A stretch of DNA of 64,000 nt from Pleurodeles waltl. Taxonomy: Eukaryota > Chordata > Amphibia > Caudata > Salamandridae. The stretch spans positions 1,181,198,863 to 1,181,262,862 of the forward strand of contig NC_090437.1 in NCBI RefSeq assembly GCF_031143425.1, read 5' to 3'. The number at the start of each line of letters is the position of its first letter. Position 1 is the first letter of the stretch. The notes beneath the pieces are model-generated. The model searched no databases. It saw only the letters and a list, made by a program, of their open reading frames with translations, and was not told where the DNA came from. Shown in pieces: positions 20,241 to 31,271 of this stretch. Position numbers and translations under genes: made by a program.

Positions 20241-23204
20241 TGTAGGAAAGTACTATCTTGCCTGGCATGTTACCCCCATATTTCACTGTATATATGTTGT
20301 TTTAGTGTATGTGTCACTGGGACCCTGCCAGCCAGGGCCCCAGTGCTCATAAGTGTGCCCTGTATGTGTTACCTGTGTTATGACTAACTGTCTCACTGAG
20401 GCTCTGCTATCCAGAACCTCAGTGGTTATGCTCTCTTATTTCTTTCCAAATTGTCACTAACAGGCTAGTGACCAATTTCACCAATTTACATTGGCATACT
20501 GGAACACCCTTATAATTCCCTAGTATATGGTACTAAGGTACCCAGGGTATTGGGGTTCCAGAGATCCCTATGGGCTGCAGCATTTCTTGTGCCACCCATA
20601 GGGAGATCTGACAATTCTTACACAGACATGCCAGTGCAGCCTGAGTGAAATAACGTACACGTTATTTCACAGCCATTTACCACTGGACATAAGTAACTTA
20701 TAAGTCACCTATATGTCTAACCTTTACCTGGTAAAGGTTGGGTGCTAAGTTACTTAGTGTGTGGGCACCCTGGCACTAGCCAAGGTGCTCCCACATGGTT
20801 CAGGGCAAATTCCCCGGACTTTGTGAGTGCGGGGACACCATTACACGCGTGCACTATACATATGTCACGACATATGTATAGCGTCACAATGGTAACTCCA
20901 AACATGGCCATGTAACATGTCTAGGATCATGGAATTGTCACCCCAATGCCATTCTGGCATTGGGGAGTCAATTCCATGATCCCCCGAGTCTCTAGCTCAG
21001 ACCCGGGTACTGCCAAACTACCTTTCTAGGGGTTTCAATGCAGCTGCTGCTGCTGTCAACCCCTCAGACAGGTTTCTGCCCTCCTGGGGTCCAGCCAGGC
21101 CTGGCCCAGGAAGGCAGAACAAAGGTGTTCCTCAGAGAGGAAAAAGGTGTCAGGGCTGGGGAGGAGTAGCCTCCCCCAGCCTCTGGAAATGCTTTGATGG
21201 GCACAGATGGTGCCCATCTCTGCATAAGCCAGTCTGCACCGGTTCAGGGATCCCTCAGCCCTGCTCTGGCGCGAAACTGGACAAAGGAAAGGGGAGTGAC
21301 CACTCCCCTGACCTGCACCTCCCCTGGGAGGTGCCCAGAGCTCCTCCAGTGTGCTCCAGACCTCTGCCATCTTGTAAACAGAGGTGCTGCTGGCACACTG
21401 GACTGCTCTGAGTGGCCAGTGCCAGCAGGTGATGTCAGAGACTCCTTATGATAGGCTCCTTCAGGTGTTGCTAGCCTATCCTCTCTCCTAAGTAGCCATA
21501 CCTCCTTTTCTGGCTATTTAGGGTCTCTGCTTTGAGGAATTCCTTAGACAACGAATGCAAGAGCTCATCAGAGTTCCTCTGCATCTCTCTCTTCACCTTC
21601 TGCCAAGGAATCGACTGCTGACCGTGCTGGAAGCCTGCAAAACTTCAACAAAGTAGCAAAGACGACTACTGCGACCTTGTAACGCTGATCCTGCCGCCTT
21701 CTCGACTGTTTTCCTGGTGGTGCATGCTGTGGGGGTAGTCTGCCTCCTCTCTGCACTAAAAGCTCCGAAGAAATCTCCCGTGGGTCGACGGAATCTTCCC
21801 CCTGCAACCGCAGGCACCAAAGAACTGCATCACCGGTCCTCTGGGTCTCCTCTCAGCACGATGAGCGAGGTCCCTTGAACTCAGCAACTCTGTCCAAGTG
21901 ACTCCCACAGTCCAGTGACTCTTCAGTCCAAGTTTGGTGGAGGTAAGTCCTTGCCTCCCCACGCTAGACTGCATTGCTGGGGACCGCGTGTTTTGCAGCT
22001 ACTCCGGCTCCTGTGCACTCTTCCAGGATTTCCTTTGTGCACAGCCAAGCCTGGGTCCCCAGCACTCTAACCTGCAGTGCACGACCTCCTGAGTTGTCCT
22101 CCGGCGTCGTGGGACCCTCTTTTGTGACTTCGGGTTCACTCCGGTTCACTCCACTTCGTAGTGCCTGTTCCGGCACTTCTGCGGGTGCTGCTTGTTTCTG
22201 AGAGGGCTCCTTGTCTTGCTGGGTGCCCCCTCTGTCCCCTCACACAATTGGCGACATCCTGGTCCCTCCTGGGCCACAGCAGCATCCAAAAACCCTAACC
22301 ATGACCCTTGCAGCAAGGCTGTTTGCGGTCTTTCTGCACAGAAACACCTCTGCACAACTCTTCACGACGTGGGACATCCATCCTCCAAAGGGGAAGTTTC
22401 TAGCCCTTGTCGTTCTTGCAGAATCCACAGTTTCTACCATCCGGTGGCAGCTTCTTTGCACCCACAGCTGGCATTTCCTGGGCATCTGCCCACTCCCGAC
22501 TTGATCGTGACTTTTGGACTTGGTCCCCTTTTTCCACAGGTACTCTCGTCAGGAAATCCATCGTTGTTGCATTGCTGGTGTTGGTCCTCCTTGCAGAATT
22601 CCCCTATTACGACTTCTGTGCTCTTTGGGGAACTTAGGTGCACTTTGCACCCACTTTTCAGGGTCTTGAGGTGGGCTATTTTTCTAACCCTCACTGTTTT
22701 CTTACAGTCCCAGCGACCCTCTGCAAGGTCACATAGGTTTGGGGTCCATTCGTGGTTCGCATTCCACTTCTAGAGTATATGGTTTGTGTTGCCCCTATCC
22801 CTATGTGCTCCCATTGCATTCTATTGTGACTATACATTGTTTGCACTGTTTTCTATTGCTATTACTGCGTATTTTGGTATTGTGTACATATATCTTGTGT
22901 ATATTTGCTATCCTCATACTGAGGGTACTCACTGAGATACTTTGGCATATTGTCATAAAAATAAAGTACCTTTATTTTTAGTATATCTGTGTATTGTGTT
23001 TTCTTATGATATTGTGCATATGACACTAGTGGTACTGTAGGAGCTTCACTTGTCTCCTAGTTCAGCCTAAGCTGCTCTGCTAAGCTACCTTTTCTATCAG
23101 CCTAAGCTGCTAGACACCCCTCTACACTAATAAGGGATACCTGGGCCTGGTGCAAGGTGTAAGTACCCCTTGGTACTCACTACAAGCCAGTCCAGCCTCC
23201 TACA
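20241..23204 (+). repeat. 3' LTR of the Gmr1-type element
   Basis: A 2,964-bp copy of the 5' LTR with the same ends, hairpins, donor-like GTAAGT (near 21,943), acceptor-like site (near 22,707) and poly(A) signal (22,960). It lacks the roughly 25-base segment around 13,280 of the 5' copy. Confidence 0.95.
22960..22965 (+). terminator. Poly(A) signal in 3' LTR
   Basis: AATAAA with the same GT-rich downstream context as in the 5' LTR. It would end the genomic transcript. Confidence 0.75.
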
Positions 23205-23209
23205 GTCAG
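23205..23209. repeat. Target-site duplication GTCAG, right
   Basis: Matches 12,370-12,374. The L2-like LINE resumes immediately after it. Confidence 0.95.
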
Positions 23210-24545
23210 CGTAACAAAGGATGGTGATGCCTTGGGGTCGGAGGATGTTGGCGAGAGGAGCCATGTAGATGTTGAAGAGGGTGGGGCTGAGGGAGGATCC
23301 TTGGGGGACCCCACAGATGATCTTGGTGGCTGTAGACCGGAAAGGAGGGAGACGAACTCTTTGGGTTTTTTTGGAGAGGAAGGAGGTGAGCCAGTACAGG
23401 GCCTTTAGGCGAATTCCGGAGTCGAACAGGCGTGCGCGAATAGTTTGGTGGCATACTGTATCCAAAGCTGCAGCGAGGTCTAGGAGGATGAGGGCGACGG
23501 TCTCGCCCTTGTCCACTCTGGTCCTGTTGTCGTCTGTGTAGGCGATGAGGGCGGTCTCAGTACTGTGGTTCTTGCAGAATCCAGATTGGGAGGTGTTGAG
23601 TATGTTCTTTTCTTCAAGGAAGTGAGATAGTTGTGCGTTGACTATCTTCTCGGCGACCTTTGCGGGAAAGGGGAGAAGAGAAATAGGACAGTAGTTTGTG
23701 AGATCTTCCGGGTCTACTTTGTTTTTTTTTAGAAGAGCGTTGACTTCGGCATGCTTCCAAATGTCTGGGAAGGTTGTGGTGTCGAAGGAGCTGTTGATGA
23801 CGGCGCGGAGCTGGGGAGCGATGATTACGCTGGCCTTGTTGAAAATGTGGTGGGGGCACAGGCCTGTTGGGGAGCCTGAGTGGGTGGAGGTCATGGTTTT
23901 GCTGATTTCTTCATCGTTGGTGGGGGTCCAGGTGTTTAGTCGGTTGGTGCGGTAGGGTGTTGTGGTGTTGGTTGTGTCGGTGGTGGGTGTTGATGATGAG
24001 GGTGTTGTGAAGCTGTCGTGTATGTCTGCGATTCACGGTGAAAGTAGTTGGAGAGGTAGTTGCAGAGGTCTTGGGAGTGTGGGGCGTCGATGGTGCAGGA
24101 TTTGAGTTTGGTGAATTCTTTGATGATGGCAAAGAGTTCCTTGCTGTTGTGTGTGTTGTTGTCTATGCGTTCTTTGTAGAATGATCGTTTGGTGGTCCGG
24201 ATGAGTTGGTGGTGCTTGTGCATGGCTGTTTTGAGGGCGGAGAAGTTGCTCATTGAGAGTTTTTGGCACCAGGCTTTCTCAGTTTTTCGGCATTCTCGTT
24301 TGGAAGATTGAAGTTCTGTGGTGAACCAGGGGGGGGTCTTGGTGGTGTGGGTGTTGTTTATTTTCAATGGGGCGAGGGAGTCTGCGCATGTTTCTAGCCA
24401 TCATGTGAGGTTGTGGGTGGCAGTGTTGCGGTCATTGGTGATGGGCCGTAGAGTTTGTGAGAGGTTGGAGATCAGGTGTTCCTTGGAGATCTTGTTCCAT
24501 TTGCGGTAGGGTGTGGTGAGTTGTTGGTGGTGAGTGGTGGCCATA
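23210..24545 (-). pseudogene. L2-like LINE, 5' half of reverse transcriptase
   Basis: This is the other half of the LINE split by the gypsy element, read from 24,545 down to 23,210 on the minus strand. It starts inside the region between endonuclease and RT (PPWFTTELQSSKRECRK near 24,310) and continues with the RT blocks NYCPISLLPFPAKVAEK near 23,690, SQSGFCKNHSTETAL near 23,570, LLDLAAALDTV near 23,470 and GVPQGSSLSPTLFN near 23,300. It breaks within the YADD box at 23,210. The joined locus gives an RT of the L2/CR1 group. Frame changes occur near 23,900-23,940. The 5' part, including most of the endonuclease, is missing. Confidence 0.88.
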
Positions 24546-25290
24546 TCTTACATACAAACATTGTAAATTATTGATTATTTGTTTACGTGAAGTTTATATA
24601 TATATTTTTTTTTTTAATCTATTTTAATGATTTATTCTATTCTTGTTTAATGTAATTTTGCATTGCTTTTTTGATTTTCATTAAATGTAATTTGCTATTT
24701 TAGTTTTTGGTTTTAATTTGTAATGTTATTTTTTTATTTATTTTTTATTAATTTTAGTTAATATTTTAATTTGTATTTTTTGTGTGTTTTTTTCTACTTT
24801 TTTATTTTAATTTTATTTAATTCTGCATTTTACTGTGATCCATCCATCCTAATCCATTCCTCCGTCCATCCACCCATCCACCAAGCTGCACAGCTGCACT
24901 ACAACATTCTGTTTCTTTAGGTGTATAATGATTCCATTTCTTCCTGGACACCATGGTGGCAGCGCACTGCAGACAAATCAGTAACATAATTAATTTTCAT
25001 CATTATTCTATTTCCTGTGGACCACCTTGATGCCATAGGTTTTGCAAGGATTATTCAGTGAATCCATGTCTCTGACTACTCCAGGTGTCACCTTTAAAGC
25101 AGATCTGCATGTTGTGCTGCCTGATTTAAAATGAAAATTTATGGTGTGGTGGTGTGGTTTGACCTAACAATGTTTGATTAAGTTTGTATTTTTTTTTCAT
25201 AAGTAACCAACTGCACTATGATTGAGTTTGTCTATACTATTTCAACCTGCAGCAAGGCCTTATTTCACTAACTACATCCTTTTCTTGCTT
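24546..25290. other. AT-rich tract, 5' flank of hAT copy 1
   Basis: A T/A-rich low-complexity stretch (24,590-24,830) is followed by sequence that resembles 59,830-60,310 (TCCATCCA, CAGCTGCAC, CTCCTGGACACC, CACTGCAGACA in the same order). The shared order suggests this is the upstream non-coding part of the hAT element. No gene is seen. Confidence 0.5.
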
Positions 25291-27295
25291 GATTGCTTTT
25301 AGGTGCCCAAGAGAAGAGACCTCACATCACCCACAGTACTGCCAAGGAGAAGGTCTTACAGTTACTTCGGTCGTCCAAACTCTTCCGCTTGTGCATCTTA
25401 GTGCCACTGCAAAGTTAGAGCTTAAGATGGCCCCTGAGAAAGTTGCTCCCAAGAATGTGGTCAGTGAGACGAAGCAGCTTTCCACCAGTGGTTTGCCAAG
25501 GGCAACCTTCTTCGGGAGATGTGTGCCTGCAACCCCGGCCTCGGAGAGGAACCTGGGAACAGCACTGCCACATCAACAGCATCACTCCAACCTAACCCCA
25601 AGACCATGTCTGTCAGTAAGGAAGCCACTGCAATCACAGTAACACCAACAAGCAGTGACGTTGAATTGGAATTGTCCCTTTCACAAAGTGGTACCAATCG
25701 TTTCAGGAAACAGAGCAAAGAGGACAGCAGCCACAGCCAGCAATAGTAGATCTTCCCAAAATTGGAGCAGAACAGGAGGTCGAGCTTCCTGCTAAGCAAG
25801 AACCTCCTTTTTTATGAATCAATGACTGCCAGATCTTCACAAAAAAAAAGAAGGGTACTACTCCACCATCTTCTCAAAGCACCATTTCTGATGACAATGA
25901 TAGGGATATGGAGTGGATCCCAGCTGAGTTTGGGAGATGCCAGAAAAGCCAAGGAAAAAGAAAAGTTCCAGAAAGCCTCAGAATTATAGAGGGGGGTGAT
26001 AATGAGGAGGATGATGACGACAAGCCAGTCATTGTGGAAGCTGGCACAGAGGAGTCTGACATTACTGTCCAGCCTGCTTTGAGGGATGTGGCACAGACAG
26101 CACTGCCAGATCCCATATTTGTAAGGCCCCAGCAGAGATCAACACCAAACCCATACCTCAATAAAAGTATGCACTGCAGAGAGGCAATTGACACACCCAT
26201 CTACCTTCAGTTCTTCTGCAAGCATTGGCCCAATAAGAAAGTGCTCCTCCCCAATTTTGCACTTTTTTATGTTTAGCAAACAGGAGAAGAACATTACAAT
26301 ATGCTCTGTTTGCCACACAAGTGTTCATCGAGGTAAGTTTGGATCACCTTATGGTACTGGAGGCCAGATGGCCCTATGAAAAAACATCACGCAATGCGAT
26401 GGGAGAAACACCTTGAAAAAAATTGCTGAACATGGTCACAGTGGTGAAGGTGAGGAGAGCTGAGAAACATCAGCTACAACTGGTGAAATCTCTGTGAAAG
26501 ATGAGGAAGAAGAGGGCGACATCATCACACAAAGCTGACCTGTCCCCAGCAGTGCACCAGAATCACCTGCCTCAACAACCTCACAATGGCACAGGAAGAC
26601 TCCGAGTCAGAAGGACACACCACGGCATGCGGTGACTGCACCATGACACACATTAAGTCTACCACCATCTACTACCACCTTAATCTCAAAAGTCGCCTCC
26701 GTCATTGGTACCACTAAAGAAGATAATCCAGGCTACAATTGCAGGCATGTTTAGACAGGAAAGGTCCTACGACTGCAACCACCCTATTTGACGTTTATGC
26801 ATTGGGAATCTGGCAAAAATGATAGCATTGGACCTCCTCCTTTTTTCCTTTTGTAGAAGGAGTGGGATTCTTAGAGTTTGTGACAGCCATCTGCTTGAAA
26901 TGGAAGGTTGCAAGTTGGACCTATTTTGCCAGAGTTCTCCAGTGCTGTATCACAATGTGCTGCAATTGGTTGGACAAGTTTTGCAGCAAAGTGTTGTCCA
27001 CACTATCCACCTGATGACAAATATGTGAACCAATTGTCAGGCTAGTGATTAAATGTGCATCATTGTGGAGGAAAAGTAAAAGCTATCTACAGGTCTCGTC
27101 CATGAAGAAAATTTTAAGAGCTTTGGGCGACATGCAACAGTAGCCATGTTAGCCATGAAGAAATCATACACAGCTGCAAATATCTTGGATGAGTTTAATA
27201 GCAAGGTATCTGAATGGCTGTGACCCAGAGGTCTCTGAACTGGATTTGTTGTAATGGACAATAGCAGTAACATAGTCAAGGCCAAGGCAGACTTT

Positions 27296-27890
27296 GGGGG
27301 TCATTCTGACTTTGGCGGGCGGCGGAGGCCGCCCGCCAAAGTCCCGCCGGCAGAATACCGCGGCGCGGTCAAAAGACCGCCGCGGTTATTCTGGGTTTCC
27401 CGCTGGGCTGGCGGGCGACCCCCAGAAGGCCGCCCGCCAGCCCAGCTGGAAACACCCTTCCATGAGGATGCCGGCTCCGAATGAAGCCGGCGGAGTGGAA
27501 GGGGTGCGACGGGTGCAGTAGCACCCGTCGCGATTTTCAGTGTCTGCATGGCAGACACTGAAAATCTTGGTGGGGCCCTGTTACGGGGGCCCCTGCAGTG
27601 CCCATGCCATTGGCATGGGCACTGCAGGGGCCCCCAGGGGCCCCACGACATCCCATACCGCCATCCTCTGCCTGGCGGCCAAAACCGCCGGGAACAGGAT
27701 GGCGGTATGGGGGTCGGAATCCCCATGGCGGCGCAGCAAGCTGCGCCGCCATGGAGGATTCCCCAGGGCTTTCTGACCGCGGCTGTACCACCGCGGTCAG
27801 AATGCCCAAGGGAGCACCGCCAGCCTGTTGGCGGTGCTCCTGCGGTCGTTGGCCCTGGCGGATTTTACCGCCAGGGTCAGAATGACCCCC
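27296..27890. mobile_element. Multi-hairpin foldback element (595 bp)
   Basis: Its ends are inverted repeats (GGGGGTCATTCTGAC ... GTCAGAATGACCCCC) and it is flanked by TTT on both sides, a 3-bp duplication compatible with Harbinger-type mobilisation. It has no coding capacity. The interior is a chain of about a dozen separate hairpins, among them 27,310-27,343 (15-bp arms), GCGACGGGTGC/GCACCCGTCGC, GATTTTCAGTGTCTGC and its mirror, and a perfect 26-bp arm pair with no loop centred on CCAATTGG-type sequence near 27,612. GC content is far above its surroundings. It interrupts the hAT frame between MDNSSNIVKA and CLAHCIN. Confidence 0.92.
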
Positions 27891-27968
27891 TTTGTCTATT
27901 TGAGGGTCTTGTGTTTGGCACACTGCATCAACCTGATTATGCAAGACTTTCTCAAAAAAGAAAACATA

Positions 27969-28148
27969 GGGGGTTATTACAACTTTGGAGGAGGTGTTAA
28001 TCCGTCCCAAAAGTGACGGTAAAGTGACGGATATACCACCAGCCGTATTACAAGTCCATTATATCCTATGGAACTCGTAATACGGCTGGTGGTATATCCG
28101 TCACATTTGGGACGGATTAACACCTCCTCCAAAGTTGTAATAACCCCC
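27969..28148. mobile_element. Single-hairpin MITE (180 bp)
   Basis: Nearly the whole element folds back on itself: GGGGGTTATTACAACTTTGG at the left is mirrored at the right, and the arms extend to the centre apart from a roughly 11-base duplication in the left arm. The flanks are ATA on both sides. It splits the hAT frame directly after FLKKEN. Confidence 0.93.
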
Positions 28149-28755
28149 ATAGTCAGCAACATACTCACCACCTGCAGAGAAATCTGTACCTATTTCAGCC
28201 ACTCTTTTTAAGCCTGTAAACAGTTATAGATTATTCGGTGTGGTAACAGAGTACCAGTTAAAGAGCTGGTACAGAAAGTGTTACACTTTGGAACTCAACC
28301 TATTATATGTTTCAACTCCTGTTTGAGCAGTACAAACCAAACAATGACTATGCCATTCTTAGAGGAGGGGATGTAATTGTGACATCTATGACCATGTATG
28401 CGGACAAATAGGGGCCTAGTCAAATGCCTGACACTGATGCTACTCCCTTTTGGTGTTTTCACATGGTAAGTTACCAAGGAGGCCAGTACGAGGGGTCAAG
28501 TTATCCCATTGTTGCATCTGTTACAGGACCAGCTAAAGAAGGTTTCGGAAAGGTTCTCACTTGGAAATATGAATGAAAACCCATAAGTACATGCCTTGGT
28601 TGAGAGCCTAAGCTATTGCTTGACTTGAAATGCAAGGCTACAAAATGACATTATCTCATCCAAACATTACATCTGTGCCACCTTACTTGATCCACGCTTA
28701 AAAAAATATTTCCTCTTTCATTCCTTTTTCTGAAGGGGGCGTTGTCTTACTCCAT

Positions 28756-28808
28756 ACCTACAAGGCCATGAAAAGCCATGCAGAGTGGCTTTGTATGGCC
28801 TTGTAGAT
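28756..28808. repeat. Inverted repeat, foldback remnant
   Basis: CTACAAGGCCAT with its complement ATGGCCTTGTAG, plus inner pairing, forms a hairpin in the 3' part of the hAT relic. It may be a truncated MITE, but no flanking duplication was found. Confidence 0.6.
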
Positions 28809-28880
28809 ACGGGTCAGCAGCCTGCACCACTGGTGCATCACTTTTAGTGCTGCTTGTAAATATGGGCCTCAATATGCCAG

Positions 28881-31270
28881 TGCCACCATAGAACTTTTTA
28901 ATTAGTGTCTCCCTCACATGCCATTGCCTATCCTTTTCTTATATCACCTATCAGGGTTGCCCCAGAAGATCATTGATTAAAAGAAAATGACAATGACAAA
29001 TTCCAATGTGTAGGCAATGGAGGAGATAATATTTTGTTCAACCTCCGTACTTGGATTAGAAAAGGTAGCTACTATCTATTGCACCAATGAGTGGTGATAT
29101 ACTGAGTGATTGTGAGTGATGATTGATGATGTATGTGGTGGCTGACAGTGAGAGAGGGAGTTAAACTTGATTCTGATGATTTGCTATGTTTGGTTGCTGA
29201 TGGGTGATCATTTTTTCCTGAAAGTGATTAGTCTTTCAAAATACTGAAATGTACCCGTAGGGCTAAATCCTCTCCTTTTTACTTGTTCCTCAGGCCAGGC
29301 TAGTCACATTAGTTACCAAACACAAATCTACACAAAAATACTCCAATTCTGTTTTTCTATTTGTTCTTCAACAGCAGTGCACTTCACTATACAGGCCTAC
29401 CTTGCTCGGTTTGGGACTAGGATGGAGTTCCTCAGAATCAGGAGAAGGAGGATTGAAGAGCTCAGGGTGGGACTACCTCAACAACTAGAAGGAGAAAGGC
29501 ATCGACTTCAAAGAGGAAACTTGATGATGGCGAAGATGATGGTGGAGACGCTGAGGCCTAGTACTCACTCAGCTCTGTGGACTGTAGAGAGGTGCATTCT
29601 TGGGAAATGCTTCTGAGTATTTGTTTGCTGCATTGCTGCTCAAACGTCAAACTCCTCCTATGTTCTTGCTCTGCCTCTGATTCTTCATGGTACACTCCTG
29701 ACTCCTCATGAAGCTTATGTTGCTTAATTTGTCCTTCTTCTTTAATGTATAATACAGTTACTGTTTTTTTCAGTATGCAAGCCTTCTCCCAGCCTTCTCC
29801 TGCATGAACAAAACTTGGTGAAAGTTCAAGAATCCAGCTAACCCACTGGACGGGTTGAGCCAGGCGCCCAAGAGTGACGGACATTCCAAGAAGAATGGAG
29901 ATGCACTGCCCAATTTGGTAATACAGTATCATACTCCTTTTAACAATCATAATTTCAATCTTCCATAATTTCAAACTTAGGAGACATAACATTTAGGCTC
30001 TCTATAGGTTAGAAGGACTATTTGCAATGCATTTAACTGAACTGTGTCATACTCACCCCTTCATCATTTTTGTCTACAACAGATTGATGATAGTGTGCTG
30101 CTCAGTACCGCCATGAATATAGTAGCATTTGTCTTTGTCACACCTTTTCCATCCATTCATCGATACCATGACCGTCTTCCCACGGACTGTGTGATTTATT
30201 GATGAGTGACTTCATTTTACACCATAAATGGATCACACACTTACTGGGGCGGATGTGGGGACAGCAACACCAGCTCACTGCATGACCTATTACCTGAGCA
30301 ATATTCCACACCGGCCCCATCAACATCATCATTCATGCCTGGTGTTGTGTCTTACATACACTCTTAACCTTGTCCAACCACTCTTGACTCTAAGACCACT
30401 TCTCCTGACTCCATAATTGTATTTCCTAAGTTCAGTTTTCAAATACTAGCTCCCCACCATTGCTCAGAGGAAGTTGCTATTGCTAGTTTTTATTATCATA
30501 TCAGGTCTTCTTTGTTGTGTGTCAAATACTGCCCTTGTAGTCTGGTCTAAGGCTTCCTAAAGTTATGATTTAATATGACTCATTAACTCTCTGTTTTCTT
30601 TCAATCTAGTTGACAGTGATGGACAGCCCTTGGATTAATCCTGCAGTATGAGTTCGCACAGGTGGAAGTGGTACCTTCTGTCTTCCCTTTTAGAGTAGTA
30701 GCCTGCTACTACTACTACTTACCACCCCCTTAAAATTAAAATGCCATCTAGGGAAAAACCCTTCAGTAAAAAACTCCCATGGGTCGCCTAGTCAGGTAAT
30801 AGAAGAACTATGGATTGAAGTGAACTTGCTTAGTTAGTAATTAACTCTTACTGAAGAAGATGTTGTCTATATGTATGTTGGTTTTGTAGGTGAAATAGGC
30901 AATGCCAATGATAACCTAGTAGTCAATATAATTGCAGAAGGCAATACAGCAAGAGTATAAGTAAATTACATACACGTTTTTAGTAGATTAAAAAAAATTG
31001 CTACACTAAAAGAGAGCAGTGCAAACTAAAACACCAAAATAAATATTTGAGGCATAAATCAAGTAATATAAATGATCCCCTTTTTCTTTTTAACAAATAC
31101 AAAAATCCACCCTTTCCACTCACAACAGGCCCACTTCTCTCCCCAAACAAATAGCCCAATGCGCGAAATGTCCAATGAAAAGACCAATATGAAATGTTTT
31201 GAAAAACCCTCACCACCCTCTCCTCCCACAACAAGTCCCTCCCACAAAATCAACAAAATTAAAAAAGGGG
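28881..31270. other. Unassigned, possibly hAT 3' region
   Basis: No domain is recognised. An acceptor-like site precedes a short open stretch at about 29,375-29,530. The minus-strand frame at 29,558-29,992 shows no known motif. The rest is AT-rich. Confidence 0.35.
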
Positions 31271-31271
31271 C

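Larger units (their letters stand above)
12375..23204 (+). mobile_element. Gmr1-type Ty3/gypsy LTR retrotransposon
   Basis: This is a complete 10.83-kb element with two LTRs that start TGTAGGAAAG and end CTCCTACA, flanked by the 5-bp duplication GTCAG. The order is 5' LTR, leader, gag, protease, integrase, reverse transcriptase, RNase H, polypurine tract, 3' LTR. Integrase lies before reverse transcriptase, the opposite of ordinary Ty3/gypsy elements. That order is the hallmark of the deuterostome Gmr1 group. There is no env: only 29 bases separate the RNase H stop from the 3' LTR. Several frame breaks in pol mean this copy is inactive. The LTRs differ by scattered substitutions and a roughly 25-base indel near 13,280 / 21,138, so the insertion is not very recent. 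Confidence 0.93.
25300..28760 (+). pseudogene. hAT-type transposase with BED finger, copy 1
   Basis: This is a decayed hAT/ZBED transposase. In order it shows an acceptor-like TTGCTTTTAG at 25,302, an acidic Glu/Asp-rich region (EEDDDDKPVIV near 26,010) and a BED-type zinc finger at 26,268-26,410 (CSVCHTSVHRGK, then KHHAMRWEKH in another frame). Next come the N-terminal transposase blocks (IAGMF near 26,740, IALDLLLFSF near 26,820), MDNSSNIVKA near 27,255, CLAHCINLIMQDFLKK near 27,915, LWNSTYYMFQLLFEQ near 28,290 and ATLLDPRLK near 28,680. Many stops and frameshifts are present. Two foldback elements (27,296-27,890 and 27,969-28,148) sit inside it. The C-terminal dimerisation domain is not found. 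Confidence 0.8.

Noticed and set aside
27300..28010. Overlapping open frames of 140-157 codons on both strands
   Set aside because: They fall inside a GC-rich foldback element, where few stop codons are expected. The translations are mirror products of palindromes.
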